From Dolichospermum sp. UHCC 0259 (lineage in GTDB: Bacteria; Cyanobacteriota; Cyanobacteriia; Cyanobacteriales; Nostocaceae), in assembly GCF_009711935.1 (NCBI RefSeq), contig NZ_VIKX01000269.1:1-35044 (forward strand): a stretch of DNA of 35,044 bases, written 5' to 3'. The notes below the pieces were generated by a model. It made no database searches, was not told the DNA's origin, and saw only the letters and a program-made list of their open reading frames with translations. Below are positions 25,165-33,452 of the stretch, in pieces. How positions within the stretch are numbered: position 1 is the stretch's first letter; each line of letters begins with the position of its first letter. A program made the position numbers and the translations under genes.

Positions 25165-25503
25165 TAGGATACAATGACTTTTGAATAGAATAAAAGCTAA
25201 ACAGCGACTCGTTTGTCACTATTCACTTCCAATTTAGTATCCTACCGCTTTTTGGCAACTATAATCTTTCTTCTGGTAGATAACAGGTGACAGGTAATAC
25301 CATATTGAATTGTCTCAATTAACAAATCAAAATATTTGCTGACGATGAAGCAGGTTTTACTATTGATTAGACATCTTGCTTAAATGTCTTGTGTTTTGTT
25401 GCTTCCACCAAAAACGTCAGCCGTAACGTTAAATAATAGGCAAAATTAGCAATTTAGAAAATCGCTAAACTTTTATTCTTCATTTTTAACCCCTCACACT
25501 CTC
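25165..25503. other. Non-coding gap with a long nested hairpin
   Basis: No coding frame. At 25338-25421 three complementary pairs are nested in order: GCTGACG with CGTCAGC, GAAGCA with TGCTTC, AGACAT with ATGTCT, around a 9-base loop. It could be a structured leader of the plus-strand gene at 25504, a small RNA or a repeat. No other feature recognised. Confidence 0.5.
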
Positions 25504-26016
25504 ATGCTAACTAACCACCGCAAACCCGTATGTTTATCAATGATTTCCACTGACTTGCCGATTTGGTCTGTGGTTGACACTGCTGGAACTTTAATTCAAA
25601 AGGACACAGATAAATTTCATTTACTATTGACTGCACCACCTCTTATTAGTTGTGAAGTAGGCAGTTATTTAAATCAAGAAGATACAATTTACCCAACTAA
25701 AAACGATTTTTCTCCTCCTAGCAGCCCCAGAATTTTATGGCTGGAAATTTCACCTCGGCGGTTAATTATGACAATGCAAGGTAATGCTCAAGTCAGTTAC
25801 CGTCACTTTTGGGAATTGGGTGTATATGGCATTAGTCGTTTTTGGTTGCCAAATGAATCATTACAACCCCATCAACCTATCCGTTTGCGTAATTTTACCA
25901 AAAGTTTCACTCTCAGTGGACATCCTTTTCCAGAACATCTCCGTTTAGAATATGAACTCTGGACAGGAAAAGTGCAATTGGGTCATTACATTCTCAATTT
26001 GGAAATTCAGCATTGA
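25504..26016 (+). CDS. Conserved cyanobacterial hypothetical protein
   Basis: A 170-residue soluble protein without signal peptide: an ISTDLPIWSVVDTAGTLIQK start, a beta-rich middle (RILWLEISPRRLIMTMQGNA), RHFWELGVYGISRFWLPNES, and HLRLEYELWTGKVQLGHYIL at the end. Trp/aromatic-rich beta pattern, no catalytic motif seen. I do not recognise a named family. It is a single gene with a possible structured leader; the convergent thioredoxin-family gene ends 63 bp downstream. Confidence 0.75.
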   Translation: MLTNHRKPVCLSMISTDLPIWSVVDTAGTLIQKDTDKFHLLLTAPPLISCEVGSYLNQEDTIYPTKNDFSPPSSPRILWLEISPRRLIMTMQGNAQVSYRHFWELGVYGISRFWLPNESLQPHQPIRLRNFTKSFTLSGHPFPEHLRLEYELWTGKVQLGHYILNLEIQH

Positions 26017-26079
26017 AGGGAACAGGGAACAAGGAACAGGTAAGAGTTTTAGCAATGACCAATTACCAATTACCAATTA

Positions 26080-26655
26080 CTAATAATTAGGTTCATTACC
26101 TACTTTCCATTTGATATTGCAACCAATACTAGGCTTTTGTTCACTTGTCACAGGTTGATTATTTAAAACTGCGGTAATAGCTGCTCTTAAATCTTTACCT
26201 GTTACAGGTTGATTATTACTAGGACGACTATCATCTAATTGTCCGCGATAAACGAGTTTCCTCTCGCTATCAAATAAAAAGAAATCCGGTGTACAAGCTG
26301 CTGTATATGCCTTTGCCGTTGCTTGAGTTTCGTCGTAACAGAAAGTAAAATCAAACCCCAATTCTATACACATTTCTTTTAATGATTCTGGGGCATCATT
26401 AGGATAATTTTGAGCATCATTAGCGCTAATGGCAATAATCCCTAAATCACTCTTGCTGTAATCTTGATCTAATCTGGCTAATTCTTGTTGAATATGCTTA
26501 ACAAATGGACAGTGACGACAAATAAACATGATTAATAATGCCTTTTTATTGGCAAAATTATCAAGAGAAATTGTTTTTCCAGATACTACTTCTGGTAGAT
26601 GAAAATCTGGTGCTTTCGTGCCTAGAGGCAACATTGTAGAAGCGGTTAAAACCAT
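26080..26655 (-). CDS. Thioredoxin/AhpC-TSA family redox protein
   Basis: The product is 191 residues from ATG 26655 (MVLTASTMLPLGTKAPDFHL), preferred because the family normally starts here; an ATG at 26706 would add 17 poorly conserved residues. Thioredoxin fold: ALLIMFICRHCPFVKHIQQE with a C-R-H-C active site, ISANDAQNYPNDAPE, FTFCYDETQATAKAYTAACT with the cis-Pro before DFFLFD, LVYRGQLDDSRP. This is the peroxiredoxin-like group of small thioredoxin-family proteins; substrate unknown. No signal peptide with the chosen start. Divergent from the ABC-importer binding-protein gene. Confidence 0.88.
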   Translation of the reverse strand: MVLTASTMLPLGTKAPDFHLPEVVSGKTISLDNFANKKALLIMFICRHCPFVKHIQQELARLDQDYSKSDLGIIAISANDAQNYPNDAPESLKEMCIELGFDFTFCYDETQATAKAYTAACTPDFFLFDSERKLVYRGQLDDSRPSNNQPVTGKDLRAAITAVLNNQPVTSEQKPSIGCNIKWKVGNEPNY

Positions 26656-26879
26656 AATTTTTTTAATGTTTTGATCAGGATTTTTTCTAATAATAGAATA
26701 ATCCATCTTGATTTAGGAAAATTACCAAATTCAAATTCATAACTTATTAGAAAATTTAAGTATATCATGAATTATTTAATTAAGTTTTAGGAAAAAGATA
26801 AATATTCCCTGTTCCCTGCTATAATGACTGACCGTTGATTGAAAAAATTTTAATAATGATCACTTGGTGTTCCTTGCTA

Positions 26880-28511
26880 ATGAAGCAATGGGGTAGGATG
26901 ACAAAATTCCTATCTTTGTTCTGTCTTTGTCTATTATTGGTTGTTAGTTGTACTCCTAAACAACAAACAGATGCACCACAGCCTAGTGCTGTAAATACTC
27001 CTGCGGGTGATGGTCGGATTACCGTAGGGACAACGGAAAAACCAAGAACTCTTGATCCTGCTGATGCGTATGAATTGGGATCTTTGAGTTTAGTATTTAA
27101 TATGAGCGATCGCCTGTACACTTACGAACCAGGTAGTACAGAAATTAAACCACAATTGGCAACAGCATTACCAAAAGTGAGTGCAGATGGTTTAACTTAT
27201 ACCATTCCTATTCGCCAAGGAGTCCTATTTCATGATGATACTCCTTTCAATGCCAAAGCAATGGAGTTTAGTCTGCAACGCTTCATCGAAAACAAAGGTA
27301 AACCATCTTTCCTGCTTTCCGATACCGTAGCTTCAGTTAAAGCAACCGGAGAGTATGAATTAACAATTAAACTGAAAAAACCCTTTGCAGCTTTTCCTTC
27401 ATTGTTAGCATTTTCGGGAGTCTGTGCAGTTTCACCAACAGCTTATGAAATTGGGGCGGGAAAATTTAAACCAAATATTTTTGTAGGGACTGGTGCTTAC
27501 AAATTAGCTAAATATGGAACTGATTCCTTAAAGTTTGATGTATTTGATAAATATTGGGGAACAAAACCCGAAAATAAAGGTGTAAATGTCCAAATTCAAA
27601 CCAGTCCAGTCAACTTATTTAATGCCTTTAAAACTGGTGCGATAGATGTGGCTTATCTATCCTTACAACCGGATCAAATTCAGAGTTTAGAAGCAAGTGC
27701 GAAAAAGGGAGATTGGCAAGCTATATCTGCTCAAGGTAGTGTAGTTACTTATATGACATTAAATCGCAATCAAAAACCTTTAGATAAAGTAGAGGTGAGA
27801 CAAGCGATCGCATCATTAGTTGATCGTAAATTATTAAATGATCGGGTATTATTATCACAGGCTGATCCTCTTTACAGCATGATTCCCACAACCTTCAACG
27901 TTTCCCAACCATTGTTTCAAGATAAATATGGTGATGGTAAATTTGAAGAAGCCAAAAAATCCTTAGTTGCTGCTGGTTTTTCCAAAGAAAATCCGGCAAA
28001 AGTGCAAATTTGGTATCCAGCAAGTTCAATGACTCGCAGTTTAGTTGCACAAACCTTAAAATCCCTCGCTGATACTAAAATGGATGGTATTTTGCAATTT
28101 GAAGTTAAAACCGTCGAAGGTGCTACTTTCTATAAAGAAATTTCCAAAGGTTTATATCCCAGTACCTTAACTAATTGGTATCCAGACTTTTTAGATCCAG
28201 ATAACTACGTACAGCCATTTTTAGCTTGTGAAAAAGGTTCAGTTGCTAAAGGTTGTGAAATCGGCGGTAGTCAAACTCAGGGGTCATTCTATTATAGTGA
28301 AGCTATGAATAAACTCATAGATCAACAACGTAAAGAACAAAATCCTGAAACTCGGAAAAAAATATTTGCCGACATTCAAACCCAAGTATTAACTGATGTC
28401 CCATACATCCCTTTATGGCAAAGCAAAGATTTTGTATTTGCTCAAAAAGGCGTAGCCAATGTCAATCTTGATCCTACCCAAAACCTAATTTATAAAACAA
28501 TTAAAAAGTAG
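26880..28511 (+). CDS. ABC transporter substrate-binding lipoprotein (peptide/nickel type)
   Basis: The product is 543 residues from ATG 26880; ATG 26898 is an equally good alternative and either gives a full lipoprotein signal (MTKFLSLFCLCLLLVVSC, lipobox LVVSC). The mature part is an SBP_bac_5 protein: GRITVGTTEKPRTLDPADAY, LATALPKVSADGLTYTIPIR, GVLFHDDTPFNAKAMEFSLQ, RKKIFADIQTQVLTDVPYIP. It binds oligopeptides or another ligand in the periplasm and hands it to the permeases; ligand not predictable. A permease gene follows 219 bp later on the same strand. No ATPase gene is in the window. Confidence 0.93.
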   Translation: MKQWGRMTKFLSLFCLCLLLVVSCTPKQQTDAPQPSAVNTPAGDGRITVGTTEKPRTLDPADAYELGSLSLVFNMSDRLYTYEPGSTEIKPQLATALPKVSADGLTYTIPIRQGVLFHDDTPFNAKAMEFSLQRFIENKGKPSFLLSDTVASVKATGEYELTIKLKKPFAAFPSLLAFSGVCAVSPTAYEIGAGKFKPNIFVGTGAYKLAKYGTDSLKFDVFDKYWGTKPENKGVNVQIQTSPVNLFNAFKTGAIDVAYLSLQPDQIQSLEASAKKGDWQAISAQGSVVTYMTLNRNQKPLDKVEVRQAIASLVDRKLLNDRVLLSQADPLYSMIPTTFNVSQPLFQDKYGDGKFEEAKKSLVAAGFSKENPAKVQIWYPASSMTRSLVAQTLKSLADTKMDGILQFEVKTVEGATFYKEISKGLYPSTLTNWYPDFLDPDNYVQPFLACEKGSVAKGCEIGGSQTQGSFYYSEAMNKLIDQQRKEQNPETRKKIFADIQTQVLTDVPYIPLWQSKDFVFAQKGVANVNLDPTQNLIYKTIKK

Positions 28512-28535
28512 AATCAATACCGAGCGATTTCACTG

Positions 28536-28641
28536 TCGTTCCCAGACTCCGGCTGGGAATGCCATTCAGAGGCTCTGCCTCTTGATTAATTAGATGAGGC
28601 AGAGCCTCAAGACTGCATTCCTTGTCTCTGACAAGGAACGA
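28536..28641. repeat. 106-bp palindromic dispersed element
   Basis: Nested inverted repeats: TCGTTCC (28536-28542) with GGAACGA (28635-28641), GGAATGC (28556-28562) with GCATTCC (28615-28621), GAGGCTCTGCCTC (28569-28581) with GAGGCAGAGCCTC (28596-28608). A common kind of Nostocales intergenic palindrome. It lies between the binding-protein and permease genes and could attenuate or stabilise the transcript. Confidence 0.85.
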
Positions 28642-28661
28642 GGTGAATCCTTCTTTCTTCA

Positions 28662-28722
<61 letters not shown>

Positions 28723-28730
28723 TAAAAAAT

Positions 28731-29756
28731 ATGTCTCGTTCTAAAGCATTACAGTATTACATTGTTTCTAGGTTACTATTTGCGCCATTGCAACTATTAA
28801 CTATTATCACCATTGTCTTTATTTTACTTAGAGCCACACCAGGAGATCCCGCAGATGCAATTCTGGGAGGAAGAGCGCCCGAAAGTGCAAAAGAAGAATT
28901 AAGAAAACAACTTGGTTTGGACTTACCAATTTGGTTACAATATCTCAATTATTTAGGTAATTTACTACGCTTTGATTTAGGAACTTCCTTAACCAGTCGC
29001 GGTCAAAATATAGGTGAAATAATTAGTCAATATTTTCCAGCCACAGTAGAATTAGCATTTGCGAGTATGGCTGTGGCGCTGATTGTCGGTGTTTTAGTGG
29101 GAACTATTTCCGCTTCTCGTCCGGGAACTGGTTTTGATATTGGTGGGCGTTTATTTGGGATTATTACCTACGCACTACCAATGTTTTGGGCAGGTATGTT
29201 ATTACAATTAGTTTTCTCAGTTCAATTGGGTTGGTTTCCCAATTCCAATCGTTTTCCACCTAATCTTCCTGCACCTACAAATATTACTGGTTTATATACA
29301 ATTGATAGTTTATTAAGTGGGAATTTAAGTCAATTTTTCACATCTTTACATCATTTAGCTTTACCAAGTTTAACTTTAGGAATTTTGCTAAGTGGCATTT
29401 TTGAACGCATTGTCAGAGTTAATTTAAAACAAACCTTAAAAGCTGATTATGTAGAAGCAGCTAGAGCGCGAGGAATTTCTGAAAGTAAGATTTTAGTTTC
29501 CCATGCTTTAAAGAATGCCTTAATTCCTGTAATTACAGTCTTAGGATTAACATTTGCTTCCTTGTTAGGTGGAGCAATTTTAACAGAAGTGACATTTTCC
29601 TGGCCAGGGTTAGCAAATCGCCTCTATCAAGCTATTTCCGACCGAGATTATCCTACTGTACAAGGTGTGTTAGTATTTTTTGGGGCAATTGTCGTGAGTG
29701 CGAGTATTTTGATTGATATTCTCAATGCTTATGTAGATCCGAGAATTAGATATTAA
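28731..29756 (+). CDS. ABC transporter permease, DppB/OppB type
   Basis: A 341-residue inner-membrane protein with six predicted helices. The N-terminal block IVSRLLFAPLQLLTIITIVF, ILLRATPGDPADAILGG and LRKQLGLDLPIWLQYLNYLG are typical of DppB/OppB permeases. The EAA loop that contacts the ATPase is EAARARGISESKILVSHALK followed by NALIPVITVLG. The C-terminus has LTEVTFSWPGLANRLYQAI and DYPTVQGVLVFFGAIVV. It acts with the lipoprotein encoded upstream and with the DppC-type permease encoded on the other strand at 30951. Translation starts right after a heptamer repeat. Confidence 0.95.
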   Translation: MSRSKALQYYIVSRLLFAPLQLLTIITIVFILLRATPGDPADAILGGRAPESAKEELRKQLGLDLPIWLQYLNYLGNLLRFDLGTSLTSRGQNIGEIISQYFPATVELAFASMAVALIVGVLVGTISASRPGTGFDIGGRLFGIITYALPMFWAGMLLQLVFSVQLGWFPNSNRFPPNLPAPTNITGLYTIDSLLSGNLSQFFTSLHHLALPSLTLGILLSGIFERIVRVNLKQTLKADYVEAARARGISESKILVSHALKNALIPVITVLGLTFASLLGGAILTEVTFSWPGLANRLYQAISDRDYPTVQGVLVFFGAIVVSASILIDILNAYVDPRIRY

Positions 29757-29809
29757 AAAAGGAGTATGATTTTAGCATGGCTAACGCCATACACCATACA
29801 GTGCTAATA

Positions 29810-29837
29810 GAAAGTGATTAGCTGGACTGATAACTTT
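29810..29837. repeat. 28-bp direct repeat left of DUF2887 gene
   Basis: GAAAGTGATTAGCTGGACTG... matches 30806-30833 at 25 of 28 positions. The right copy is a working terminator hairpin; this one has a damaged stem (GATAACTTT instead of GATCACTTT). Confidence 0.75.
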
Positions 29838-29893
29838 GTCAAAAAAATTTTAGATCGCTACTTTTTAAGCTCATGTAAAAGAACATCATTCTT

Positions 29894-30793
29894 GTGAAAA
29901 CAGATACTATATTCTATCAACTATTTCAGACATTACCTAGTATCCTTTTTGAACTGATTGGCAAGCCAGCCACAGAAGCGGAAGCATATCAATTCACTTC
30001 TGTAGAAATTAAGGAACTAGCATTTCGCTTTGATGGTTTATTTATACCTGATTCAGAAATACCTGAACAACCGATTTACTTTGTAGAAGTTCAATTTCAA
30101 CCGAAAGCGGATTTTTACTGGCGGTTATTTACCGAAATCTTTGTTTATCTGAATCAATATCAACCAAAGAATGATTTTCATGCAGTAGCCATTTTTGCTA
30201 AACGTAGTTTAGATCCTGGTGTACCAATGCAGTATCGGGGTTTGCTAATGAGTCAGCAAATCACGTTTATTTATTTGGATGAGTTGGAGGTAACAACCGA
30301 TAATTCAATAGGACTGGGAATGGTACAGCTAGTAGTGGAAAAAGAGGAAACTGCTATTGATCATACAAGGCAGTTAATCCAAAAATCTCGACAACAATTA
30401 GCAGATGCCAGTAAAAGACAAAAAGTCTTAGAATTGTTAGAGACAATCTTGGTTTACAAATTAAGTAATTTAACTCGTCAGGAGATTGAAGCAATGTTTA
30501 CTCTAGATGAATTAAAGCAAACAAGGTATTTTCGAGAAGTTGCGGAGGAGGCGAAAGTACAAGGTAAGTTAGAAGGTAAGTTGGAAGGTAGGTTGGAAGG
30601 TAAGTTGGAAGGTAGGTTGGAAGGTAAGTTGGAAGGTAAGTTGGAAGGTAAGTTGGAAGGTAAGTTGGAAACAGTACCTTTGTTATTACAGTTAGGTTTG
30701 ACTGTGGAACAAATAGCCGCAAATTTGGCTGTGGATATTGAAGCGGTAAGAAAGGTTGCGGAAACATCTGTTAATGAAACTCCTTCAGAGTAA
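29894..30793 (+). CDS. DUF2887 (Rpn/PDDEXK-type) family protein with GKLE repeats
   Basis: The product is 299 residues with a GTG start. The N-terminal domain matches the cyanobacterial DUF2887 family, related to Rpn recombination-promoting nucleases: MKTDTIFYQLFQTLPSILFE, LAFRFDGLFIPD, PIYFVEVQFQPKADFYWRLF, YQPKNDFHAVAIFAKRSLDP. D49 and the E-V-Q pair of YFVEVQFQPK give an incomplete PD-(D/E)XK motif (Q instead of K), as is usual in the family. Residues 224-259 are nine GK/RLE tetrapeptides from 12-bp tandem repeats, then a short helical C-terminus. The gene interrupts the ABC-importer cluster and is bracketed by direct repeats. Confidence 0.88.
   Translation: MKTDTIFYQLFQTLPSILFELIGKPATEAEAYQFTSVEIKELAFRFDGLFIPDSEIPEQPIYFVEVQFQPKADFYWRLFTEIFVYLNQYQPKNDFHAVAIFAKRSLDPGVPMQYRGLLMSQQITFIYLDELEVTTDNSIGLGMVQLVVEKEETAIDHTRQLIQKSRQQLADASKRQKVLELLETILVYKLSNLTRQEIEAMFTLDELKQTRYFREVAEEAKVQGKLEGKLEGRLEGKLEGRLEGKLEGKLEGKLEGKLETVPLLLQLGLTVEQIAANLAVDIEAVRKVAETSVNETPSE
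30563..30670 (+). repeat. Nine tandem 12-bp repeats in DUF2887 gene
   Basis: Nine units of GGTAAGTTGGAA (variants GGTAGGTTGGAA and GGTAAGTTAGAA) encode GKLE or GRLE. The unit is a multiple of three, so copy-number change keeps the frame. The opposite strand reads a spurious PTYL repeat. Confidence 0.95.
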
Positions 30794-30805
30794 TTAGAAG
30801 AAATG

Positions 30806-30842
30806 GAAAGTGATTAGTTCGACTGATCACTTTTTTAATTTT
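30806..30842 (+). terminator. Intrinsic terminator after DUF2887 gene, right copy of 28-bp repeat
   Basis: AAGTGATTAGT-TCG-ACTGATCACTT folds as an 11-bp stem with one G-U pair, followed by TTTTAATTTTTT. Starts 13 bp after the stop codon. Confidence 0.85.
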
Positions 30843-30950
30843 TTGCAGTTAATTGTCTAATTTCTACTCCTTGGTCTTTTAAGGCTTGTTTCAAGTCAAA
30901 CTTTAACTTTTATTCCTACCTACTAAATGGTTATGCTATCAGACACATTA

Positions 30951-32066
30951 TTACCTTTGCAAACTACGTGGATCAAGAGCATCTCTCAACCCATCACCTA
31001 ATACATTGAAAGACAAAACGGTGATAATAATTAGAATTGCTGGTGGTAAAATTAGCCAAGGTTGTAATACTAAAATAGAAGCATTACTAGCTAGAGAAAG
31101 CATATTTCCCCAAGAAGGATCTGGTTGTTGAATCCCTAAACCAATTAGACTTAATACTGCTTCTGCTCCAATAAAACTAGGAATTGTTAAAGTAGCAGAA
31201 ATAATGATGTAAGTTGCAGTTTGTGGCAAAACATGACGAACAATAATATAAATGGGATTACCACCCATTACCTTTGCTGCTTGCACAAATTCGAGTTCTT
31301 TGATTGATAATACCTGTCCGCGAATTATCCTCGCTAAACCTGCCCAACTAATTACAGAAGTAATCAGAATAATTAATAAAAATCGCTGAGTGCTGGTTAA
31401 TTTTGGACTCAAAATCCCTGATAGTGCTACTAATAAATAAATACTCGGAAATGTCATCAATACTTCTGCTAAACGCATGATGAGACTATCAATTATTCCG
31501 CCAAAATAGCCGGAAATACCACCAATAAGCAACGCCAATGGATAGGTAATGATAATCCCAAAAATACCAATGAACATACTAATGCGACCACCATGCAACA
31601 GCCGACTAAATTGATCGCGTCCTTGTTCGTCTGTTCCCAAAATATTCAATTTTGCGTCACCAATAACGCCAAACAAATGCCAATTTAAAGAAATCCCCGG
31701 AATAATTGTGACTTCCTGCCATTTTGGTGGGAGGGAAATAGTCAAGTTGAATAATTGATATTTAGGTCCATTCACAAATAATCTTAATGGTGAAGGTTTT
31801 GTCTGATCTATAATTATTTTTCTTTCACCAGTTTCTAAGTTAGTATCCCCTTGTGTTGTAGGATATACATGGGGTCCAATAAACTGCCCTGATTGAGATA
31901 CCCAATGAATCTGAGTCGGTGGAAGTAGTGAACCATTGGTTTGTGAATCATAAGGGTTATAAGGAGCGATGAAATCAGCACCAATTACTGCTAAATAAAA
32001 ACATAAGAGGACAATTGCCCCAGTTCGTGCTAAAGGATTTTTGTTGAGTCGTTGCCACCAATTCAT
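30951..32066 (-). CDS. ABC transporter permease, DppC/OppC type
   Basis: A 371-residue membrane protein. The first helix (ARTGAIVLLCFYLAVIGADF) is followed by IAPYNPYD, a periplasmic insert of about 120 residues that ends at FGVIGDAKLNILGTDEQGRD, then five helices. The EAA loop is LEFVQAAKVMGGNPIYIIVR followed by HVLPQTATYIII, and VLGDGLRDALDPRSL ends the protein. LGTDEQGRDQFSRLLHGGRI is the DppC signature. The long insert is larger than in E. coli DppC. The gene is on the opposite strand to its presumed partners and convergent with the DUF2887 gene, so the importer is not one operon. Confidence 0.94.
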   Translation of the reverse strand: MNWWQRLNKNPLARTGAIVLLCFYLAVIGADFIAPYNPYDSQTNGSLLPPTQIHWVSQSGQFIGPHVYPTTQGDTNLETGERKIIIDQTKPSPLRLFVNGPKYQLFNLTISLPPKWQEVTIIPGISLNWHLFGVIGDAKLNILGTDEQGRDQFSRLLHGGRISMFIGIFGIIITYPLALLIGGISGYFGGIIDSLIMRLAEVLMTFPSIYLLVALSGILSPKLTSTQRFLLIILITSVISWAGLARIIRGQVLSIKELEFVQAAKVMGGNPIYIIVRHVLPQTATYIIISATLTIPSFIGAEAVLSLIGLGIQQPDPSWGNMLSLASNASILVLQPWLILPPAILIIITVLSFNVLGDGLRDALDPRSLQR

Positions 32067-32151
32067 AGTTTTTGATGTAAAAGTTAATGTTGATTAATTG
32101 TTGATAAAAGTATATATCAATAGATTAGATAAAAAACCGCAAACCTATTTT

Positions 32152-33303
32152 ATGAATAACCTGCATCACCATCGCTCACAATTTCCCGCTTTAAGTAATA
32201 AGCTTTATTTTAACTACGGAGGACAGGGTCCAATGCCGCAAAGGGCTATGGATGCTATTACCCAATCTCAAGCCCATATTCAAAGTATAGGTCCTTTTGG
32301 GAGTGAGGCATACAGCTGGATTGCACCGCAAATACAAGCCAGTCGGGAAGCGATCGCCTCCATACTTAATGTACCATCTAACACAATAACTCTCACTGGT
32401 AATGTCACCGTCGGTTGTAACATTGCGATGTGGGGCATTGATTGGCAACCCGGTGATCATCTTCTCCTTTCTGACTGCGAACACCCTGGAGTCATTGCTA
32501 CTGCCCAAGAAATTGCCCGCAGATTTGCAGTCGAGGTTACTACCTGTCCGTTAATGGCTACTTTAAATGAGGGAAATCCCATCAGTATTATTGCTGAAAA
32601 CCTCCGTCCCAAAACCCGCTTAGTAGTTTTAAGTCACGTTTTATGGAATACAGGTCAAGTTTTACCCATTGATAAAATTGTACAAGTATGCAAAGGCAAT
32701 AATTCGCTGTTATTGATAGATGCGGCTCAATCCGTGGGCGTTCTCCCTTTGGATTTAACTGCTTTGGGTGTAGATTTTTATGCCTTTACCGGTCACAAAT
32801 GGTTATGCGGTCCCGCTGGTGTGGGTGGTTTATATGTAAGTCCTCAAGCCAGGAAAAATCTGCACCCTACTTTCATTGGCTTAAATGGAGTAATTACCAA
32901 CAATCAAGCCCAACCGACGGGTTGGCAACCAGATGGACGCAGATATGAAGTATCTACTTTACCAACTTCATTATATATTGGTTTAAAAGAAGCAATTACA
33001 ATTCATGAACAATGGGGGACAGCACAGGAAAGATATGAGCAAATTTGCAAAAATAGTAATTATCTCTGGCAAAAATTAAACTCTTTACCTAATGTCAAAT
33101 GTTTAAAAAATTCACCTCCAGAAAGTGGATTGGTTTCCTTTCAATTAACTAATCAGCCTAGTTCTAAATTAGTGCAATCTCTAGAGTCAGAAAATATTTT
33201 AACGCGCACAATTGCCCATCCTAATTGCATTCGTGTAAGTGTTCATTATTTAACATTAGAATCAGAAATTGACAAATTAATAGCAGCTATAGAAGGCGAC
33301 TAG
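32152..33303 (+). CDS. Class V PLP enzyme, cysteine/cystine C-S lyase (C-DES)-like
   Basis: The product is 383 residues from ATG 32152 (MNNLHHHRSQFPALSNKLYF). The start word YFNYGGQGPMPQRAMDAI is characteristic of the cyanobacterial C-DES cystine lyase group of NifS-like enzymes. Further motifs: TLTGNVTVGCNIAMWG, LSDCEHPG, LIDAAQSVG and the PLP-lysine segment FTGHKWLCGPAGVGGLYV. Known for C-DES: cleaves cystine (less well cysteine) to pyruvate, ammonia and persulfide or sulfide for Fe-S assembly. No SufE/SufB neighbours, so its physiological role is inferred. Monocistronic, divergent from the permease gene. Confidence 0.85.
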   Translation: MNNLHHHRSQFPALSNKLYFNYGGQGPMPQRAMDAITQSQAHIQSIGPFGSEAYSWIAPQIQASREAIASILNVPSNTITLTGNVTVGCNIAMWGIDWQPGDHLLLSDCEHPGVIATAQEIARRFAVEVTTCPLMATLNEGNPISIIAENLRPKTRLVVLSHVLWNTGQVLPIDKIVQVCKGNNSLLLIDAAQSVGVLPLDLTALGVDFYAFTGHKWLCGPAGVGGLYVSPQARKNLHPTFIGLNGVITNNQAQPTGWQPDGRRYEVSTLPTSLYIGLKEAITIHEQWGTAQERYEQICKNSNYLWQKLNSLPNVKCLKNSPPESGLVSFQLTNQPSSKLVQSLESENILTRTIAHPNCIRVSVHYLTLESEIDKLIAAIEGD

Positions 33304-33324
33304 AAGTCACGGCTACACAGACAA

Positions 33325-33370
33325 AACCCACCTTCGTGGGTTAAATTATATTAGTCCGCGACGGCGGACT
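33325..33370. repeat. Two hairpins of a dispersed Nostocales repeat
   Basis: AACCCAC-CTTC-GTGGGTT (33325-33342) and AGTCCGC-GACG-GCGGACT (33353-33370). GCGTTCGCGGAGCGTGCCGGA follows at about 33384. Lies 22 bp after the lyase gene, so it may also stop its transcript. Confidence 0.75.
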
Positions 33371-33452
33371 TTGCTTGTATAGTAGCGTTCGCGGAGCGTG
33401 CCGGAGGCATCTTTCTAATCGGCCAATACTCTTTCTAACTTTGTTTTAAATC

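Noticed and set aside
25488-25503. Yfr1-like small RNA (CCCCTCACAC resembles its core)
   Set aside because: The word is not in a loop between two hairpins and differs from the ACTCCTCACAC core.
30498-30767. Minus-strand 89-codon frame with a PTYL repeat
   Set aside because: It is the reverse complement of the GKLE-encoding tandem repeat of the DUF2887 gene; no ribosome-binding site, and codons are dictated by the other strand.
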